From: Gottfriedia acidiceleris
GTDB taxonomy: Bacteria; Bacillota; Bacilli; Bacillales; Bacillaceae_G
Length of the DNA stretch: 64,000 nucleotides
Assembly (NCBI RefSeq): GCF_023115465.1
Contig: NZ_CP096034.1
Location: 3,224,001-3,288,000, forward strand
Direction: 5' to 3'
Shown here one piece after another: positions 27,803 to 38,436 of this stretch (the stretch's first letter is position 1; the number at the start of each line of letters is the position of its first letter). Below the pieces are notes generated by a model. It made no database searches, was not told the DNA's origin, and saw only the letters and a program-made list of their open reading frames with translations. The position numbers were made by a program, and so were the translations under genes.

Positions 27803-28780
27803 TTAGAAGTTTAAAACTTTTTGAATACCTTCAACTACATCTTTATGGTTTGGTAACCAAACTGTTTCCGCTTCAGAGAATGGGTATACAGTATCAGCTG
27901 CAGTAATACGAACAACTGGTGCTTCTAATGAAAGGATACAACGATCATTAATTTCAGCAACTACATTTGCAGCAATACCAGCTTGTTTTTGTGCTTCTTG
28001 TACAACTACTGCACGTCCAGTTTTCTCAACAGACGCAACAATCGCTTCGATATCTAATGGATGAACAGTACGTAAATCAACAACTTCTACTGATACGCCA
28101 TCTTTTTCTAATTCTTCAGCAGCTTTTAATGCAGCGTGAACCATTGCACCGTAAGCAAATACTGATACATCTTTACCTTCTCGTTTAACATCCGCTTTAC
28201 CTAATTCGATTGTGTACTCACCTTCAGGTACATCTTCACGGAATGAACGGTATAATTTCATGTGCTCTAAATAGATAACAGGGTCATTATCACGAATAGA
28301 TGAAATTAAAAGACCTTTAGCATCTTTAGGAGTTGATGGAATAACTACTTTTAAACCAGGAGTTTGAGCCATTAATCCTTCTAAACTATCCGCGTGCATT
28401 TCTGGTGTATGAACCCCACCACCAAATGGTGAACGGAAAGTAATTGGTGAAGTAAAACGACCGCTCGTACGGTAACGCATACGTGCTGCTTGACCAGCGA
28501 TTGAGTCCATAATTTCGAATAAGAATCCGAAGAATTGGATTTCTGGTACTGGACGGAAGCCTTCAATTCCAAGACCGATTGCTAATCCGCCGATTCCTGA
28601 TTCAGCAAGTGGTGTATCGAATACACGCGCTTCACCGAATTCTGCTTGTAAACCTTCAGTTGCACGGAATACACCACCGTTTACTCCAACGTCTTCCCCG
28701 AATACTACTACAGTTGGATCGTTTTTCATTTCAACGCGTAATGCATCTGTGATAGCTTGAATCATTGTCATTTGCGCCAT
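27803..28780 (-). CDS. pdhB: Pyruvate dehydrogenase E1 component, beta subunit
   Basis: Beta subunit of the thiamine-diphosphate E1 heterotetramer that decarboxylates pyruvate. 325 residues, standard; VFGEDVG, the [11 protein letters not shown] region and the C-terminal KFP-like [14 protein letters not shown] are typical of transketolase-type beta chains. GGAG precedes the ATG. Three bases separate its start from the pdhA stop. Confidence 0.98.
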   Translation of the reverse strand: MAQMTMIQAITDALRVEMKNDPTVVVFGEDVGVNGGVFRATEGLQAEFGEARVFDTPLAESGIGGLAIGLGIEGFRPVPEIQFFGFLFEIMDSIAGQAARMRYRTSGRFTSPITFRSPFGGGVHTPEMHADSLEGLMAQTPGLKVVIPSTPKDAKGLLISSIRDNDPVIYLEHMKLYRSFREDVPEGEYTIELGKADVKREGKDVSVFAYGAMVHAALKAAEELEKDGVSVEVVDLRTVHPLDIEAIVASVEKTGRAVVVQEAQKQAGIAANVVAEINDRCILSLEAPVVRITAADTVYPFSEAETVWLPNHKDVVEGIQKVLNF

Positions 28781-28783
28781 GAC

Positions 28784-30328
<1,545 letters not shown>

Positions 30329-30976
30329 TTATTTACCATATTTTTCATATATGTCTTTTTGTAAATAATTTAATTTTTGAGTATAAAGATTTAATTGATC
30401 ATTATATTTAATAACATCTTTATAAATGTGGTTTGTATCCTTTGTCTCACTCTTCACATTTTTTAAATCAACTTTTTTCTGCGATAATAAGTTATAAATT
30501 GAACGATCCGTTTCCATCGCATCTTTATATTTTGAATTCAATTTATCGTATAACTCAGTTCTTTCTCTCCATGTTTTTATAAAGTTATTAACTTCATTTC
30601 GAAACTGTTCATCCTTCGTTTCAATATTTATTGTTTGAAGTTCTTTAATTTTTATGTCAATATCGTGAATTAATTTTGACTCCTCTTTGACTCGTTCTTT
30701 TCGTTCATTTAATAAATTGATTGCTTGTTTAGCTGACTCTTGTCTTTTATTTACTTCGCTTATTTTATATAAATAAATTTTTTCATAATACTCCAATTCT
30801 TTTATTTCCAGTTTTTGAATACGTTCTCCAGCTTTTTGAAATTTCTGTTCCATTTTAGCAATATCAGCTAGTTGATTAATGACTAAATTCTTTTGTTTTG
30901 CTTGAGAAGTACAACCCGAACAAAGGATAAAGAGTATGACTATTATAAAAAATAAAGAATTGAATTTTTTATACAT
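30329..30976 (-). CDS. ykyA: YkyA-like cell-wall-associated lipoprotein
   Basis: Lipoprotein with a short basic N-terminus, hydrophobic signal and a lipobox LCSGC (lipidated Cys22); the mature part is almost entirely coiled coil, rich in Lys, Glu and Gln. This layout and position match B. subtilis YkyA, a putative cell-wall binding lipoprotein. 215 residues from the ATG at 30976, which has AGGTG at 5 bases; a Met at 31018 would add residues before the signal peptide. It lies at the outer surface of the membrane. Function unknown. Confidence 0.82.
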   Translation of the reverse strand: MYKKFNSLFFIIVILFILCSGCTSQAKQKNLVINQLADIAKMEQKFQKAGERIQKLEIKELEYYEKIYLYKISEVNKRQESAKQAINLLNERKERVKEESKLIHDIDIKIKELQTINIETKDEQFRNEVNNFIKTWRERTELYDKLNSKYKDAMETDRSIYNLLSQKKVDLKNVKSETKDTNHIYKDVIKYNDQLNLYTQKLNYLQKDIYEKYGK

Positions 30977-31139
30977 AATTTCACCTAATTTTTTTTCATT
31001 ATTATTTCCATGTTGCATCTTTTCTCACTTTTTATACGTCCTAAAAAATAATATGGTCACATACCCACACACTTTATGTAGTTTTTCATAATTTGTAGTA
31101 TCCGCTATATGCGGAAACAGTTTAAAGGGAGGTTATTAT

Positions 31140-31280
31140 ATGTACGGTTACGGATACGGTGGAAAAGGTGGATACCCTGGTTATGGTTACGGAGGATGCG
31201 GATGCGGTTACGGCGGTTTCGCATTAATCGTTGTTCTATTCATTTTATTAATTATCGTTGGTGCAGCTTTCGTTTTATAA
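31140..31280 (+). CDS. YjcZ-type tiny sporulation membrane protein
   Basis: 46 residues: a Gly/Tyr-rich head ([19 protein letters not shown]), one CGC pair, and a single C-terminal membrane helix ([20 protein letters not shown]). This is the signature of the tiny-TM/YjcZ family found only in spore formers. GGGAGG precedes the ATG at 7 bases and a terminator follows. A longer Arg-rich frame over the same bases is a shadow. Confidence 0.88.
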   Translation: MYGYGYGGKGGYPGYGYGGCGCGYGGFALIVVLFILLIIVGAAFVL

Positions 31281-31325
31281 TTCACACTAGTAAGCCTCTA
31301 TTATTAATGTATAACCACAAACTTT

Positions 31326-31353
31326 AAGGAGCGATAATTTATCGCTCCTTTTT
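31326..31353 (+). terminator. Terminator of the YjcZ-type gene
   Basis: AAGGAGCGAT/ATCGCTCCTT stem with a 5-base loop and a T run. Confidence 0.85.
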
Positions 31354-31468
31354 CCATTCTATTGCCTTGTGACTGACAATTTAAAAAAGATTTGTTAGAC
31401 TAAATTAATAATACTAGTGAATAGTACATACTTATATTTAGGAAATAGTAGACAGGAGTGAAATTCAT

Positions 31469-32026
31469 TTGATTACAATGAAAGATATAATTCGAGAAGG
31501 CGATCCTAGATTAAGGGAAGTTTCGAGTGAAGTAAGCTTACCTCCATCGGCAGAGGATATTAATTTAGCTAATTCTTTATTAGAGTATGTTATAAATAGT
31601 CAGAATCCAGAAATATCTGCCCAATACGGTCTACGCTCAGGTATCGGATTAGCTGCACCACAAATTGGAATTCTGAAAAGAGCCATAGGTGTTCATGTTA
31701 CTGACTTACAGGGTAATTTATTTAGTTATGCATTATTAAATCCTAAAATTATAAGTCATTCTGTTGAGGAAGTTTATTTATCAGGCGGTGAAGGCTGTTT
31801 ATCTGTTGATCGTGATGTTCCTGGATATGTTCCACGTTATGCAAGAATAACAGTCACTGGTTTTGACACGAGATTAGGAGTAGTAAAAATCCGTTTAAAA
31901 GGTTTACCAGCAATTTGCTTCCAGCATGAAATTGACCATCTAAATGGAGTAATGTTTTATGACCGAATTAATAAAACTAATCCTTTTTCTCCACCAGAAG
32001 GTGCTTCACCTTTAGAGAGAAAATAA
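31469..32026 (+). CDS. def: Peptide deformylase
   Basis: Removes the formyl group from the N-terminal Met of new proteins. All three motifs are present: GIGLAAPQIG (58-67), EGCLSV with the metal cysteine, and QHEIDHLNG with the metal histidines and catalytic glutamate. 185 residues, like B. subtilis YkrB/DefB. The start is TTG at 31469, 9 bases after AGGAG; the ATG at 31478 would be too far from it and would shorten the conserved N-terminus. Confidence 0.96.
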   Translation: MITMKDIIREGDPRLREVSSEVSLPPSAEDINLANSLLEYVINSQNPEISAQYGLRSGIGLAAPQIGILKRAIGVHVTDLQGNLFSYALLNPKIISHSVEEVYLSGGEGCLSVDRDVPGYVPRYARITVTGFDTRLGVVKIRLKGLPAICFQHEIDHLNGVMFYDRINKTNPFSPPEGASPLERK

Positions 32027-32059
32027 AAAAGAGCGATTGGAAAACCAATCGCTCTTTTT
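32027..32059. terminator. Terminator of def
   Basis: GAGCGATTGG/CCAATCGCTC with a 4-base loop, flanked by A and T runs, starting just after the def stop codon; symmetrical, so it could also serve the convergent HAD gene. Confidence 0.88.
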
Positions 32060-32097
32060 AGTCTACTATTCAGGTTTTTGTACTTTATCTACAAGAC

Positions 32098-32871
32098 TTA
32101 AAGAAGTCCAGCCCATTTTAAACCGTTTAAAATTCCATCTTCATCAACATTTGTTGTAATATGGTTAGCTAATTTTTTTAGTGGATCCACAGCATTCCCC
32201 ATGGCGATCCCCGTACCAACTTTTTCAATCATTTCTAAATCATTTAATCCGTCACCAAATGCGATTACATTTTGCATATCAAATCCAAGATGGTTTACCA
32301 TTTGAAGTATTCCATTCGCTTTAGATCCTCCAATTGGTAAGACATCTGACGAATACTCATGCCAACGAATATAATTAAAATCATTAAACCCATCAGTTAA
32401 AGATGGCTCTTGATGCTCTTCACAGAAAAGTAAAACTTGGTAAATTTCACGATTTTGATAAAAATCATGCTGAACTTCAGGGTGTTGCATTCTAATCGAT
32501 GTCATTGCTTCTTTTATATGAGGATGTGAATCAATGGACGCTCTCATTGTCTCGTTATTTAAATAAATTAGCGGAATCCCTAATTCTTTTGCTTTTTGAG
32601 TAAATTGGTGAAGTTGTTCTGGATGTAGAGCATGTTTGTGAATAGCTTCACCTTCAAATTCAGCATATTGTCCATTTAAACTTACAAAACTATTTATATT
32701 TAACTCTTCACGAATTTCTTTAAACATGAATGGCGCACGACCAGTTGCAATCACTACGTGGATCTCTTTATTTTGAAGTTCCGAAATTGCTTTCTTTGTA
32801 CTTTCCGGAATTACTTTATCATGATTTAAAATCGTTCCATCAATATCAAAAAAAACGATTGGTTTCGTCAT
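32098..32871 (-). CDS. ykrA: HAD-superfamily Cof-type phosphatase (YkrA)
   Basis: 257-residue hydrolase of HAD subfamily IIB. The nucleophile motif FFDIDGTIL (Asp8, Asp10), VIATGRAP, and the metal motif GDGLNDLEMI near 210 are intact. Family members dephosphorylate sugar phosphates or cofactors; the substrate here is unknown. It lies 15 bases downstream of the EamA transporter gene and is probably cotranscribed with it. GGAG precedes the ATG. Confidence 0.88.
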   Translation of the reverse strand: MTKPIVFFDIDGTILNHDKVIPESTKKAISELQNKEIHVVIATGRAPFMFKEIREELNINSFVSLNGQYAEFEGEAIHKHALHPEQLHQFTQKAKELGIPLIYLNNETMRASIDSHPHIKEAMTSIRMQHPEVQHDFYQNREIYQVLLFCEEHQEPSLTDGFNDFNYIRWHEYSSDVLPIGGSKANGILQMVNHLGFDMQNVIAFGDGLNDLEMIEKVGTGIAMGNAVDPLKKLANHITTNVDEDGILNGLKWAGLL

Positions 32872-32886
32872 ATTATTCTCTCCTCA

Positions 32887-33795
32887 CTAAGACGCTGCAT
32901 TTGCTTTTGAGTTTTTCATTTTTGACTTCTGTTTACTATTTGTAATAAATACTCCTAGAAGTACGATTAACAGCCCTAAAATCATTTTGAAAGATAAGGG
33001 CTCGTTTAAAAAGAAAAATCCCCAAATAGAAGCAAATACAGGTACTATATAAGTAACCATTGTTGCAAATTCTGCACTTCCCTCTTTAACCATATAATAA
33101 AATAATAAATATGCCAACCCCGAACATACAACCCCTAGTCCAAACACACCACTAAAAATTTCAAAATTAACAAATGGTTTTAGAGTGCCCTTCCCTACAA
33201 CGACCATATAAAAAAAGCCAAATACACTAGAAATACCTAAGGTTAAAAATGAAACAATCATTACATCAATTTGTTGTAAATACTTTTTAGTTAGATGTGA
33301 ACCGAGCCCATAACAAAAAGTAACAAATAACATTAATATTGAATAAATTATATTATCGGAGAAAATTGTTGATGGATTAAGATTCATCATAATCATAAGT
33401 CCAATGATCCCGATCATAAGTCCAATCCACTGTTTCTTATGAATTTTTTGAGAAAAGAAAAAATAGCCAATAATGAGTGTTGCAATTGGCGTAAAAGCAT
33501 TTAATACTGCTGCTTCATTACTTTGAAGATGGGTCTCACTAAAAGAAAGAAAAAGCCATGGTATAGCATGATTAAATAATGAGATAACAATAATTAAACT
33601 CATTTTCGGTAAATTTTTATAATCAATCTTTACCTTTTTTATTAACATAATAATTAATAATGTCATAGCACCAAAGAAGCAGCGATAAAATACAATTGCT
33701 TCTGGCCCTATATCATTTAAAAGGAGCTTAATAAATAAAAAAGATGTACTCCAAATAATACTTAATAAAAACAAAGCTCCATATAACTTCTTCAC
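32887..33795 (-). CDS. EamA/DMT-family transporter
   Basis: Ten-helix membrane protein with two EamA repeats (about 1-140 and 150-290), 302 residues, of the drug/metabolite transporter superfamily. The FYRCFFGAMTL segment and the WIGLMIGIIGL repeat end are typical. The substrate cannot be told from sequence. The start is GTG behind GGGGAGA. Upstream partner of the HAD phosphatase. The C-terminal tail is basic and cytosolic. Confidence 0.88.
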   Translation of the reverse strand: MKKLYGALFLLSIIWSTSFLFIKLLLNDIGPEAIVFYRCFFGAMTLLIIMLIKKVKIDYKNLPKMSLIIVISLFNHAIPWLFLSFSETHLQSNEAAVLNAFTPIATLIIGYFFFSQKIHKKQWIGLMIGIIGLMIMMNLNPSTIFSDNIIYSILMLFVTFCYGLGSHLTKKYLQQIDVMIVSFLTLGISSVFGFFYMVVVGKGTLKPFVNFEIFSGVFGLGVVCSGLAYLLFYYMVKEGSAEFATMVTYIVPVFASIWGFFFLNEPLSFKMILGLLIVLLGVFITNSKQKSKMKNSKANAAS

Positions 33796-33950
33796 AATCT
33801 TCTCCCCTTAACTTTTAAGATAACCTCTATTTTAACTGTTTTTTGGATTATATTGAATGAAAATGTTTTTTCGATCAATACTACACATAAATATACTATG
33901 TCCGTGTTCTCTACATATAAGTTTAATTTCATGTCTAGGAGGTAAAACTA

Positions 33951-34049
33951 ATGTTACGTAAACTTCGAAAAAAATTAAAAAAACGGCTAAAACAATTTTT
34001 GAAAAAGAAGAAATATATCTCAATAATTTCAAATTTTTTTTTAAATTGA
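33951..34049 (+). CDS. Possible 32-residue cationic peptide
   Basis: A short frame starting at ATG behind a perfect TAGGAGG with 8 bases of spacing. The product begins MLRKLRKKLKKRLKQFLKKK: 13 of its 32 residues are Lys or Arg and none is acidic, followed by a hydrophobic tail (YISIISNFFLN). Leu positions fall every three to four residues, as in an amphipathic helix. It lies alone between the transporter gene and rpoY. No known family is recognised; it could be a small regulatory, ribosome- or membrane-active peptide, or a chance frame. Confidence 0.45.
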   Translation: MLRKLRKKLKKRLKQFLKKKKYISIISNFFLN

Positions 34050-34144
34050 CCGTATTTTAGGTAATCTTCAATAAAAAGAATGAAAATATATAGAAAATCA
34101 CTTATAATATTGAGAAGATAGTGATTTGACAAGGAGAGATTTAA

Positions 34145-34357
34145 ATGATTTTTAAAGTATACTATCAGGAATTACCATTAGAGGTACCTGTAAGAGAAAA
34201 AACTAAAACAGTTTATGTAGAAGCAGATAGTGAAAGAGAAGTTCGTGCGAAATTATTACCTTTCAATTATAATATTGAGCTTGTTCAAGCTTTAACCGGT
34301 GCTCATCTTGAATTCGAAAAACAAAGTGAAAGCTTTAAAATTTTGGAGCTAGCGTAA
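34145..34357 (+). CDS. rpoY: RNA polymerase epsilon subunit
   Basis: 70-residue small accessory subunit of RNA polymerase found in Bacillota (formerly YkzG). MIFKVYYQE at the start and [19 protein letters not shown] at the end are hallmarks. It lies 3 bases upstream of rnjA, a pairing conserved in Bacillus that suggests a shared transcript. AAGGAGAG precedes the ATG. Confidence 0.95.
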   Translation: MIFKVYYQELPLEVPVREKTKTVYVEADSEREVRAKLLPFNYNIELVQALTGAHLEFEKQSESFKILELA

Positions 34358-34360
34358 TTT

Positions 34361-36028
34361 ATGAAATTTCTTAAAAATGATCAAGCTGCCGTATTCGCAC
34401 TAGGTGGCTTAGGGGAAATTGGTAAAAATACATACGCAGTACAATATCAAGATGAAATTATATTAATAGATGCCGGAATCAAATTCCCTGAAGATGAGCT
34501 ACTAGGGATAGACTATGTTATTCCTGATTATTCCTACTTAGTTCGAAATGAGGAAAAAATTAAAGGTTTATTTATCACTCACGGACATGAAGACCACATT
34601 GGTGGTATTCCATATTTATTAAGAGAATTAAACATTCCAATTTATGGTGGTAAACTTGCCTTAGCTTTAATCAAAAATAAACTTGAAGAGCACGGTCTAT
34701 TACGTAAAGCTAAATTAATAGAAATCAAAGAAGATGACATCATCAAATTCAGAAAAACTAGTGTTACTTTTTACCGTACTACACATAGTATTCCTGATTG
34801 TTATGGTATCGTCGTTAAAACTCCTCAAGGACAAGTTGTCCATACAGGTGATTTTAAATTTGATTTCACACCTGTTGGAGATTCGGCTAATTTAACTAAA
34901 ATGGCTGAAATAGGAAAAGAAGGTGTCTTATGCTTACTTTCAGATAGTACGAACAGTGAGGTTTCTCACTTTACGATGTCAGAAAGAAAAGTTGGCGACA
35001 CGATCAGTGAAATTTTCCGTAAGGTTGATGGTCGTATCATTTTTGCTACTTTCGCTTCTAATATTCATCGTCTTCAACAAGTTGTGGAATCTGCTATGGC
35101 AACTGGACGTAAAATTGCAGTTTTTGGTAGAAGTATGGAAGCAAATATCGAGATCGGTCATGACCTAGGTTATATTAAATGTCCTAAGGATACATTTATT
35201 GATGCATCTCAAATTAATCGTATTCCGGCTAATCAATTAGTAATTTTATGTACTGGTAGTCAAGGTGAGCCTATGGCTGCATTATCTCGTATAGCAAATG
35301 GTACACATCGTCAAATTCAAATTATTCCTGGAGATACTGTAGTATTTTCTTCTTCACCAATTCCAGGTAATACAATGAGTGTAAACCGTACAATCAACTT
35401 ACTATACCGTGCAGGTGCTGAAGTAATTCACGGTTCATTAAATGATATTCACACTAGTGGTCATGGTGGTCAAGAAGAGCAAAAATTAATGCTTAGACTG
35501 ATGAAGCCTAAGTTTTTTATGCCAATTCACGGTGAATATAGAATGCAGCGCATGCATGCTAAGCTTGCTATGGACTGTGGAGTACCTGAAGAAAACTGCT
35601 TTATCATGGATAATGGTGAGGTTTTAGCTCTTCGTGCAGATGAGGCTATGGTTGCAGGTAAAGTACCTTCTGGTAATGTTTATATTGATGGAAGCGGTAT
35701 CGGTGATATTGGTAATATCGTCTTAAGAGACCGTCGAATTTTATCTGAAGAAGGTCTTGTAATTGTTGTCGTTAGCATCGATATGAAGGAATTTAAAATC
35801 TCGGCAGGACCAGATATCATTTCACGCGGTTTCGTTTATATGAGAGAAAGTGGCGATTTAATAAATGAAGCACAAGCAATGATTTCTACTCATTTAAACA
35901 AAATCATGGAACGTAAAACTTCTCAATGGTCTGAGATCAAAAATGAAATTACTGATACTTTATCACCTTTCTTATACGAAAAAACAAAACGTAAACCAAT
36001 GATTCTCCCAATTATTATGGAAGTTTAA
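34361..36028 (+). CDS. rnjA: Ribonuclease J1
   Basis: Metallo-beta-lactamase/beta-CASP ribonuclease with 5'-exonuclease and endonuclease activity, the main mRNA decay and rRNA processing enzyme in Bacillus. 555 residues, standard. Zinc ligands His74, His76, Asp78 and His79 in [18 protein letters not shown], and the beta-CASP GSQGEP and HTSGHGG motifs are intact; a C-terminal domain completes it. Cotranscribed with rpoY. GapA bound to SR1P (gene in this window) contacts this enzyme in B. subtilis. Confidence 0.98.
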   Translation: MKFLKNDQAAVFALGGLGEIGKNTYAVQYQDEIILIDAGIKFPEDELLGIDYVIPDYSYLVRNEEKIKGLFITHGHEDHIGGIPYLLRELNIPIYGGKLALALIKNKLEEHGLLRKAKLIEIKEDDIIKFRKTSVTFYRTTHSIPDCYGIVVKTPQGQVVHTGDFKFDFTPVGDSANLTKMAEIGKEGVLCLLSDSTNSEVSHFTMSERKVGDTISEIFRKVDGRIIFATFASNIHRLQQVVESAMATGRKIAVFGRSMEANIEIGHDLGYIKCPKDTFIDASQINRIPANQLVILCTGSQGEPMAALSRIANGTHRQIQIIPGDTVVFSSSPIPGNTMSVNRTINLLYRAGAEVIHGSLNDIHTSGHGGQEEQKLMLRLMKPKFFMPIHGEYRMQRMHAKLAMDCGVPEENCFIMDNGEVLALRADEAMVAGKVPSGNVYIDGSGIGDIGNIVLRDRRILSEEGLVIVVVSIDMKEFKISAGPDIISRGFVYMRESGDLINEAQAMISTHLNKIMERKTSQWSEIKNEITDTLSPFLYEKTKRKPMILPIIMEV

Positions 36029-36043
36029 TCATTAGTACATGAT

Positions 36044-36092
36044 AAAAGGGCGATTACAAAAGTCAAAATACTTTTGTAATCGCCCTTTTTTA
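36044..36092. terminator. Bidirectional terminator after rnjA
   Basis: A 20-base perfect inverted repeat (36044-36063 and 36070-36089) with a 6-base loop and a T run, between rnjA and the convergent CydB-like gene. Confidence 0.93.
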
Positions 36093-37127
36093 TTAATCTT
36101 GAAAGTCATTTTTATCATTACTTTTTAAAAACACTTTCATAAAAAAAGGTTTATTAAGAACTAAAAATATAAAATACACAGTAAATAAGATAAAAAATAC
36201 TACAAACAGAATAATTAGTACGATTGCTAAACTACTCTTAGCAAAACTTGTTTCGATTCTTAAATAAGGATATAAGATAAATGGTAGATGACTTATTCCA
36301 TACCCAAAAAATGCGAAGAAATATTGTAGCAATACTAATATAAACGCTAAACCATATCTTTTTCTTTTTATAACAAAATAAATTGCTATACAAAAGCAAA
36401 TAAAAGAGATAAGAAAGAATTCCCATACATTATGCATTCGATCAAAATGAACATTATTATGTAGTTTCATTGATAAAAATACGATGATACTCGAAATAAT
36501 AGTTGGCAATGACCAGACTAGTACATACTTTCTTAATTTAGTTTCCGACTCCGAATCATTAATTAGTTTTGCAGAATAAATTAAAAACATTGCACTAATA
36601 AAGAGGACTGAACAAACAGCCAATAGCATAACAGATAAAGAATAAGAATTCGTAATTAATTTAAATGGATAAAATCGTATATCTGTTCCATTCTCGATAA
36701 TAAATCCACCTTCAGAAATTGTTAAAACAGTTGACAATGTAACAGGTATTAGTAGACTTGTCGCACCATACAAAATTAAAAAGAACTTACTCCTATTTCC
36801 TCCATATTGCTGAAAAGTATAAAACGATCCCCTAATTGCTAAAAAAATCATTGCCACACTACCTGGAACTAATAGGGGAACTCCATAATAATATGCTACC
36901 CTTGGGAATATCCCAACTACTCCTATAAAGAAGAAAATGAAAAATAATGTAGCAAGTTCCCAAATAGATGAAAGATGTCGATTTATTAAGCCAATTAATT
37001 TTGGTTCATCTTTAGTTGTAATCGCATAAAACGCATAAAATCCTGCACCAAAATCAATTGAAGCAATAATCATGTAGGCATATAAAAACAACCATAAGAT
37101 AAAGATTGCGATTGTTTGAATCTCCAA
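36093..37127 (-). CDS. Cytochrome bd oxidase subunit II-like membrane protein, without subunit I
   Basis: 344-residue membrane protein with about eight to nine helices that resembles CydB/YthB: it opens with ILWLFLYAYMIIASIDFGAGF, has NRHLSSIWE, and repeats the typical paired-helix layout. Subunit II alone carries no heme ligand for catalysis; in a bd oxidase it partners with CydA. No CydA-like gene is next to it, only rnjA (convergent) and a 714-base gap. TTG start 8 bases after GGAGG. It may pair with a distant CydA or act alone. Confidence 0.8.
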   Translation of the reverse strand: MEIQTIAIFILWLFLYAYMIIASIDFGAGFYAFYAITTKDEPKLIGLINRHLSSIWELATLFFIFFFIGVVGIFPRVAYYYGVPLLVPGSVAMIFLAIRGSFYTFQQYGGNRSKFFLILYGATSLLIPVTLSTVLTISEGGFIIENGTDIRFYPFKLITNSYSLSVMLLAVCSVLFISAMFLIYSAKLINDSESETKLRKYVLVWSLPTIISSIIVFLSMKLHNNVHFDRMHNVWEFFLISFICFCIAIYFVIKRKRYGLAFILVLLQYFFAFFGYGISHLPFILYPYLRIETSFAKSSLAIVLIILFVVFFILFTVYFIFLVLNKPFFMKVFLKSNDKNDFQD

Positions 37128-37235
37128 ACTTTTTTCCTCCTACAGAATAATTCCTTAAAATAAAGATTAGTTTTCTTTAATTATACCTATAAAATACACT
37201 TTCTACTAGTTTCAAGATGAAGATTACGAAAATAC

Positions 37236-37264
37236 AAAAAGAGACTTTTAAAGAAAAGTCTCTT
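37236..37264 (-). terminator. Upstream copy of a duplicated terminator
   Basis: AAGAGACTTTT/AAAAGTCTCTT hairpin with A-rich left flank (T run on the minus strand). It shares 26 of 29 aligned bases with the hairpin at 37791-37819, yet no minus-strand gene ends next to it. Confidence 0.6.
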
Positions 37265-37327
37265 CATGCTGTTGAAAAACTACCTTGTCAATTAATTATC
37301 AAATTTTCGTAAAAGGAGTAGAGTGAT

Positions 37328-37454
37328 GTTGATTTCCACTACAGGGTGCTCGCTTTCCATGGGGCGAGATTCTTTAGCCTCCTCGGCAAGCCTGCGGGGT
37401 CTCAGCCTTCCCGCTAATCCCATAGGAGTCGATCCCCCCTCCGTTCCAATCAAC
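37328..37454. repeat. Bacillaceae dispersed palindromic repeat element
   Basis: A 127-base block of locally high GC bounded by inverted heptamers GTTGATT and AATCAAC. It contains GCTCGCTTTCC, TGGGGCGAG, GCCTCCTCG, CTGCGGGGTCTCAG and AGGAGTCGA, the familiar text of a repeat scattered through intergenic regions of many Bacillaceae. It contains no real gene; the open frame across it is an artefact. A decayed second copy is at 45820-45886. Confidence 0.75.
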
Positions 37455-37788
37455 TTATTCAATCAAAAAATGTCTGTAATAAATACAAGTCAAATAGCCT
37501 TTACTTAGAGTAATCTAACTGTTGTATTTAATCAGCTTATAGATCAATTAATATCGAAAAATTATTAAACTAAACAATCGAATTTGTTTTTTAACTTCTA
37601 AAAAAATCATTACTAGTATTATTAGAAAATAAAATCGCTCAAACACATTTACATTTAAAATCATTAAAAGATCATTCAAAAAATGCTAAATTCATCATTA
37701 TTAAATGTTCATTTTAAGTCCGTTTTCCCTATTGACGTCTTTATATTTCAACACTCTGAAACTCAAATTTTTTGTATTTTCTCTACAT

Positions 37789-37822
37789 ACAAAAAGAGAC
37801 TTTTAATAAAAAGTCTCTTAAG
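37789..37822 (-). terminator. Terminator of ykuV
   Basis: AAGAGACTTTT (37794-37804) pairs with AAAAGTCTCTT (37809-37819), followed on the minus strand by TTTTTG, 20 bases downstream of the ykuV stop codon. Confidence 0.8.
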
Positions 37823-37841
37823 TGATGATTGAATCTACAAA

Positions 37842-38297
37842 CTATTCTACTTTTGCTGCTTCATCTAATACTCGATTAACACGCTTTTCTAACATTGGCA
37901 TTCCGCCTTCTCCAGCTTGGAAGTGACGTAATACACCTGTTTTATCAAATACGTAATATGATGGTACATATTTATTTTCAAAAGCATCTGTAATAGTATG
38001 TTGGTTATCAACTAATATTGTTTGTGTAATACCGTGTTCGTTTGCTACTTCTTTAATTTTATCAATATCTAAATCATCTTCAGATCTTGGCATATGAACA
38101 CTTACTACATTTAATCGATCTTTATATTCATCTCTAAAAGCATTAATGTTTGGCATTGCTACTTTACATAAATGGCAACTAACAGACCAAAAATGAATTA
38201 ATGTTGGTTTGTCACCGATTAGGTTTTCTTTTTGAATTTCTCCATTTAATACTGTTGTTGCTCCATCTAATTCAGGCATTGGTGAGCGAAGTCTCAT
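37842..38297 (-). CDS. ykuV: Thioredoxin-like thiol-disulfide protein (YkuV)
   Basis: 151-residue thioredoxin-fold protein with the active site CHLC (Cys41, Cys44) in HFWSVSCHLCK and a cis-proline region VPSYYVFD. Similar along its length to B. subtilis YkuV, a cytosolic thiol-disulfide oxidoreductase. It lacks a signal peptide. It follows ykuU on the same strand at about 140 bases and may act on the peroxiredoxin. AGGAGG precedes the ATG. Confidence 0.92.
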   Translation of the reverse strand: MRLRSPMPELDGATTVLNGEIQKENLIGDKPTLIHFWSVSCHLCKVAMPNINAFRDEYKDRLNVVSVHMPRSEDDLDIDKIKEVANEHGITQTILVDNQHTITDAFENKYVPSYYVFDKTGVLRHFQAGEGGMPMLEKRVNRVLDEAAKVE

Positions 38298-38383
38298 TTT
38301 ATAGTCCTCCTACTTGTTTCATAGTTTTTGTCTAGTTATAGGCGTTAGACCTAACACCTTCCACTTTTCGTTATTGTGTTTAA

Positions 38384-38413
38384 AAAGGCCTAACTATAAG
38401 TTAGACCTTTGAC
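38384..38413 (-). terminator. Terminator of ykuU
   Basis: AAAGGCCTAACT and AGTTAGACCTTT form a 12-base stem with one G-U-type mismatch and T-rich exit on the minus strand. A second palindrome, GGCGTTAGACCTAACACC (38341-38358), built from the same bases, lies between it and ykuV. Confidence 0.7.
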
Positions 38414-38436
38414 ATTAATTCTTAATTGACTGTGAA

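Larger units (their letters stand above)
37128..37841. other. 714-base non-coding gap with duplicated terminators and a repeat element
   Basis: Holds two copies of one hairpin (37236-37264 and 37791-37819) and, between them, a 127-base GC-richer repeat element (37328-37454). The remaining 330 bases are AT-rich and contain no open frame with a ribosome binding site or recognisable gene remnant. Confidence 0.6.

Noticed and set aside
31109-31327. Arg-rich 72-residue frame over the YjcZ-type gene
   Set aside because: It is the shadow of the Gly/Tyr-rich tiny membrane protein in another frame; the real gene has the ribosome binding site and a known family pattern.
33832-34132. Two overlapping minus-strand frames opposite the cationic peptide
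   Set aside because: They have no ribosome binding site and are rich in Phe and Ile because they read the complement of Lys-rich DNA.
37323-37508. 61-residue frame across the repeat element
   Set aside because: It is created by the repeat, has no family similarity and no convincing function; the repeat explains the sequence.
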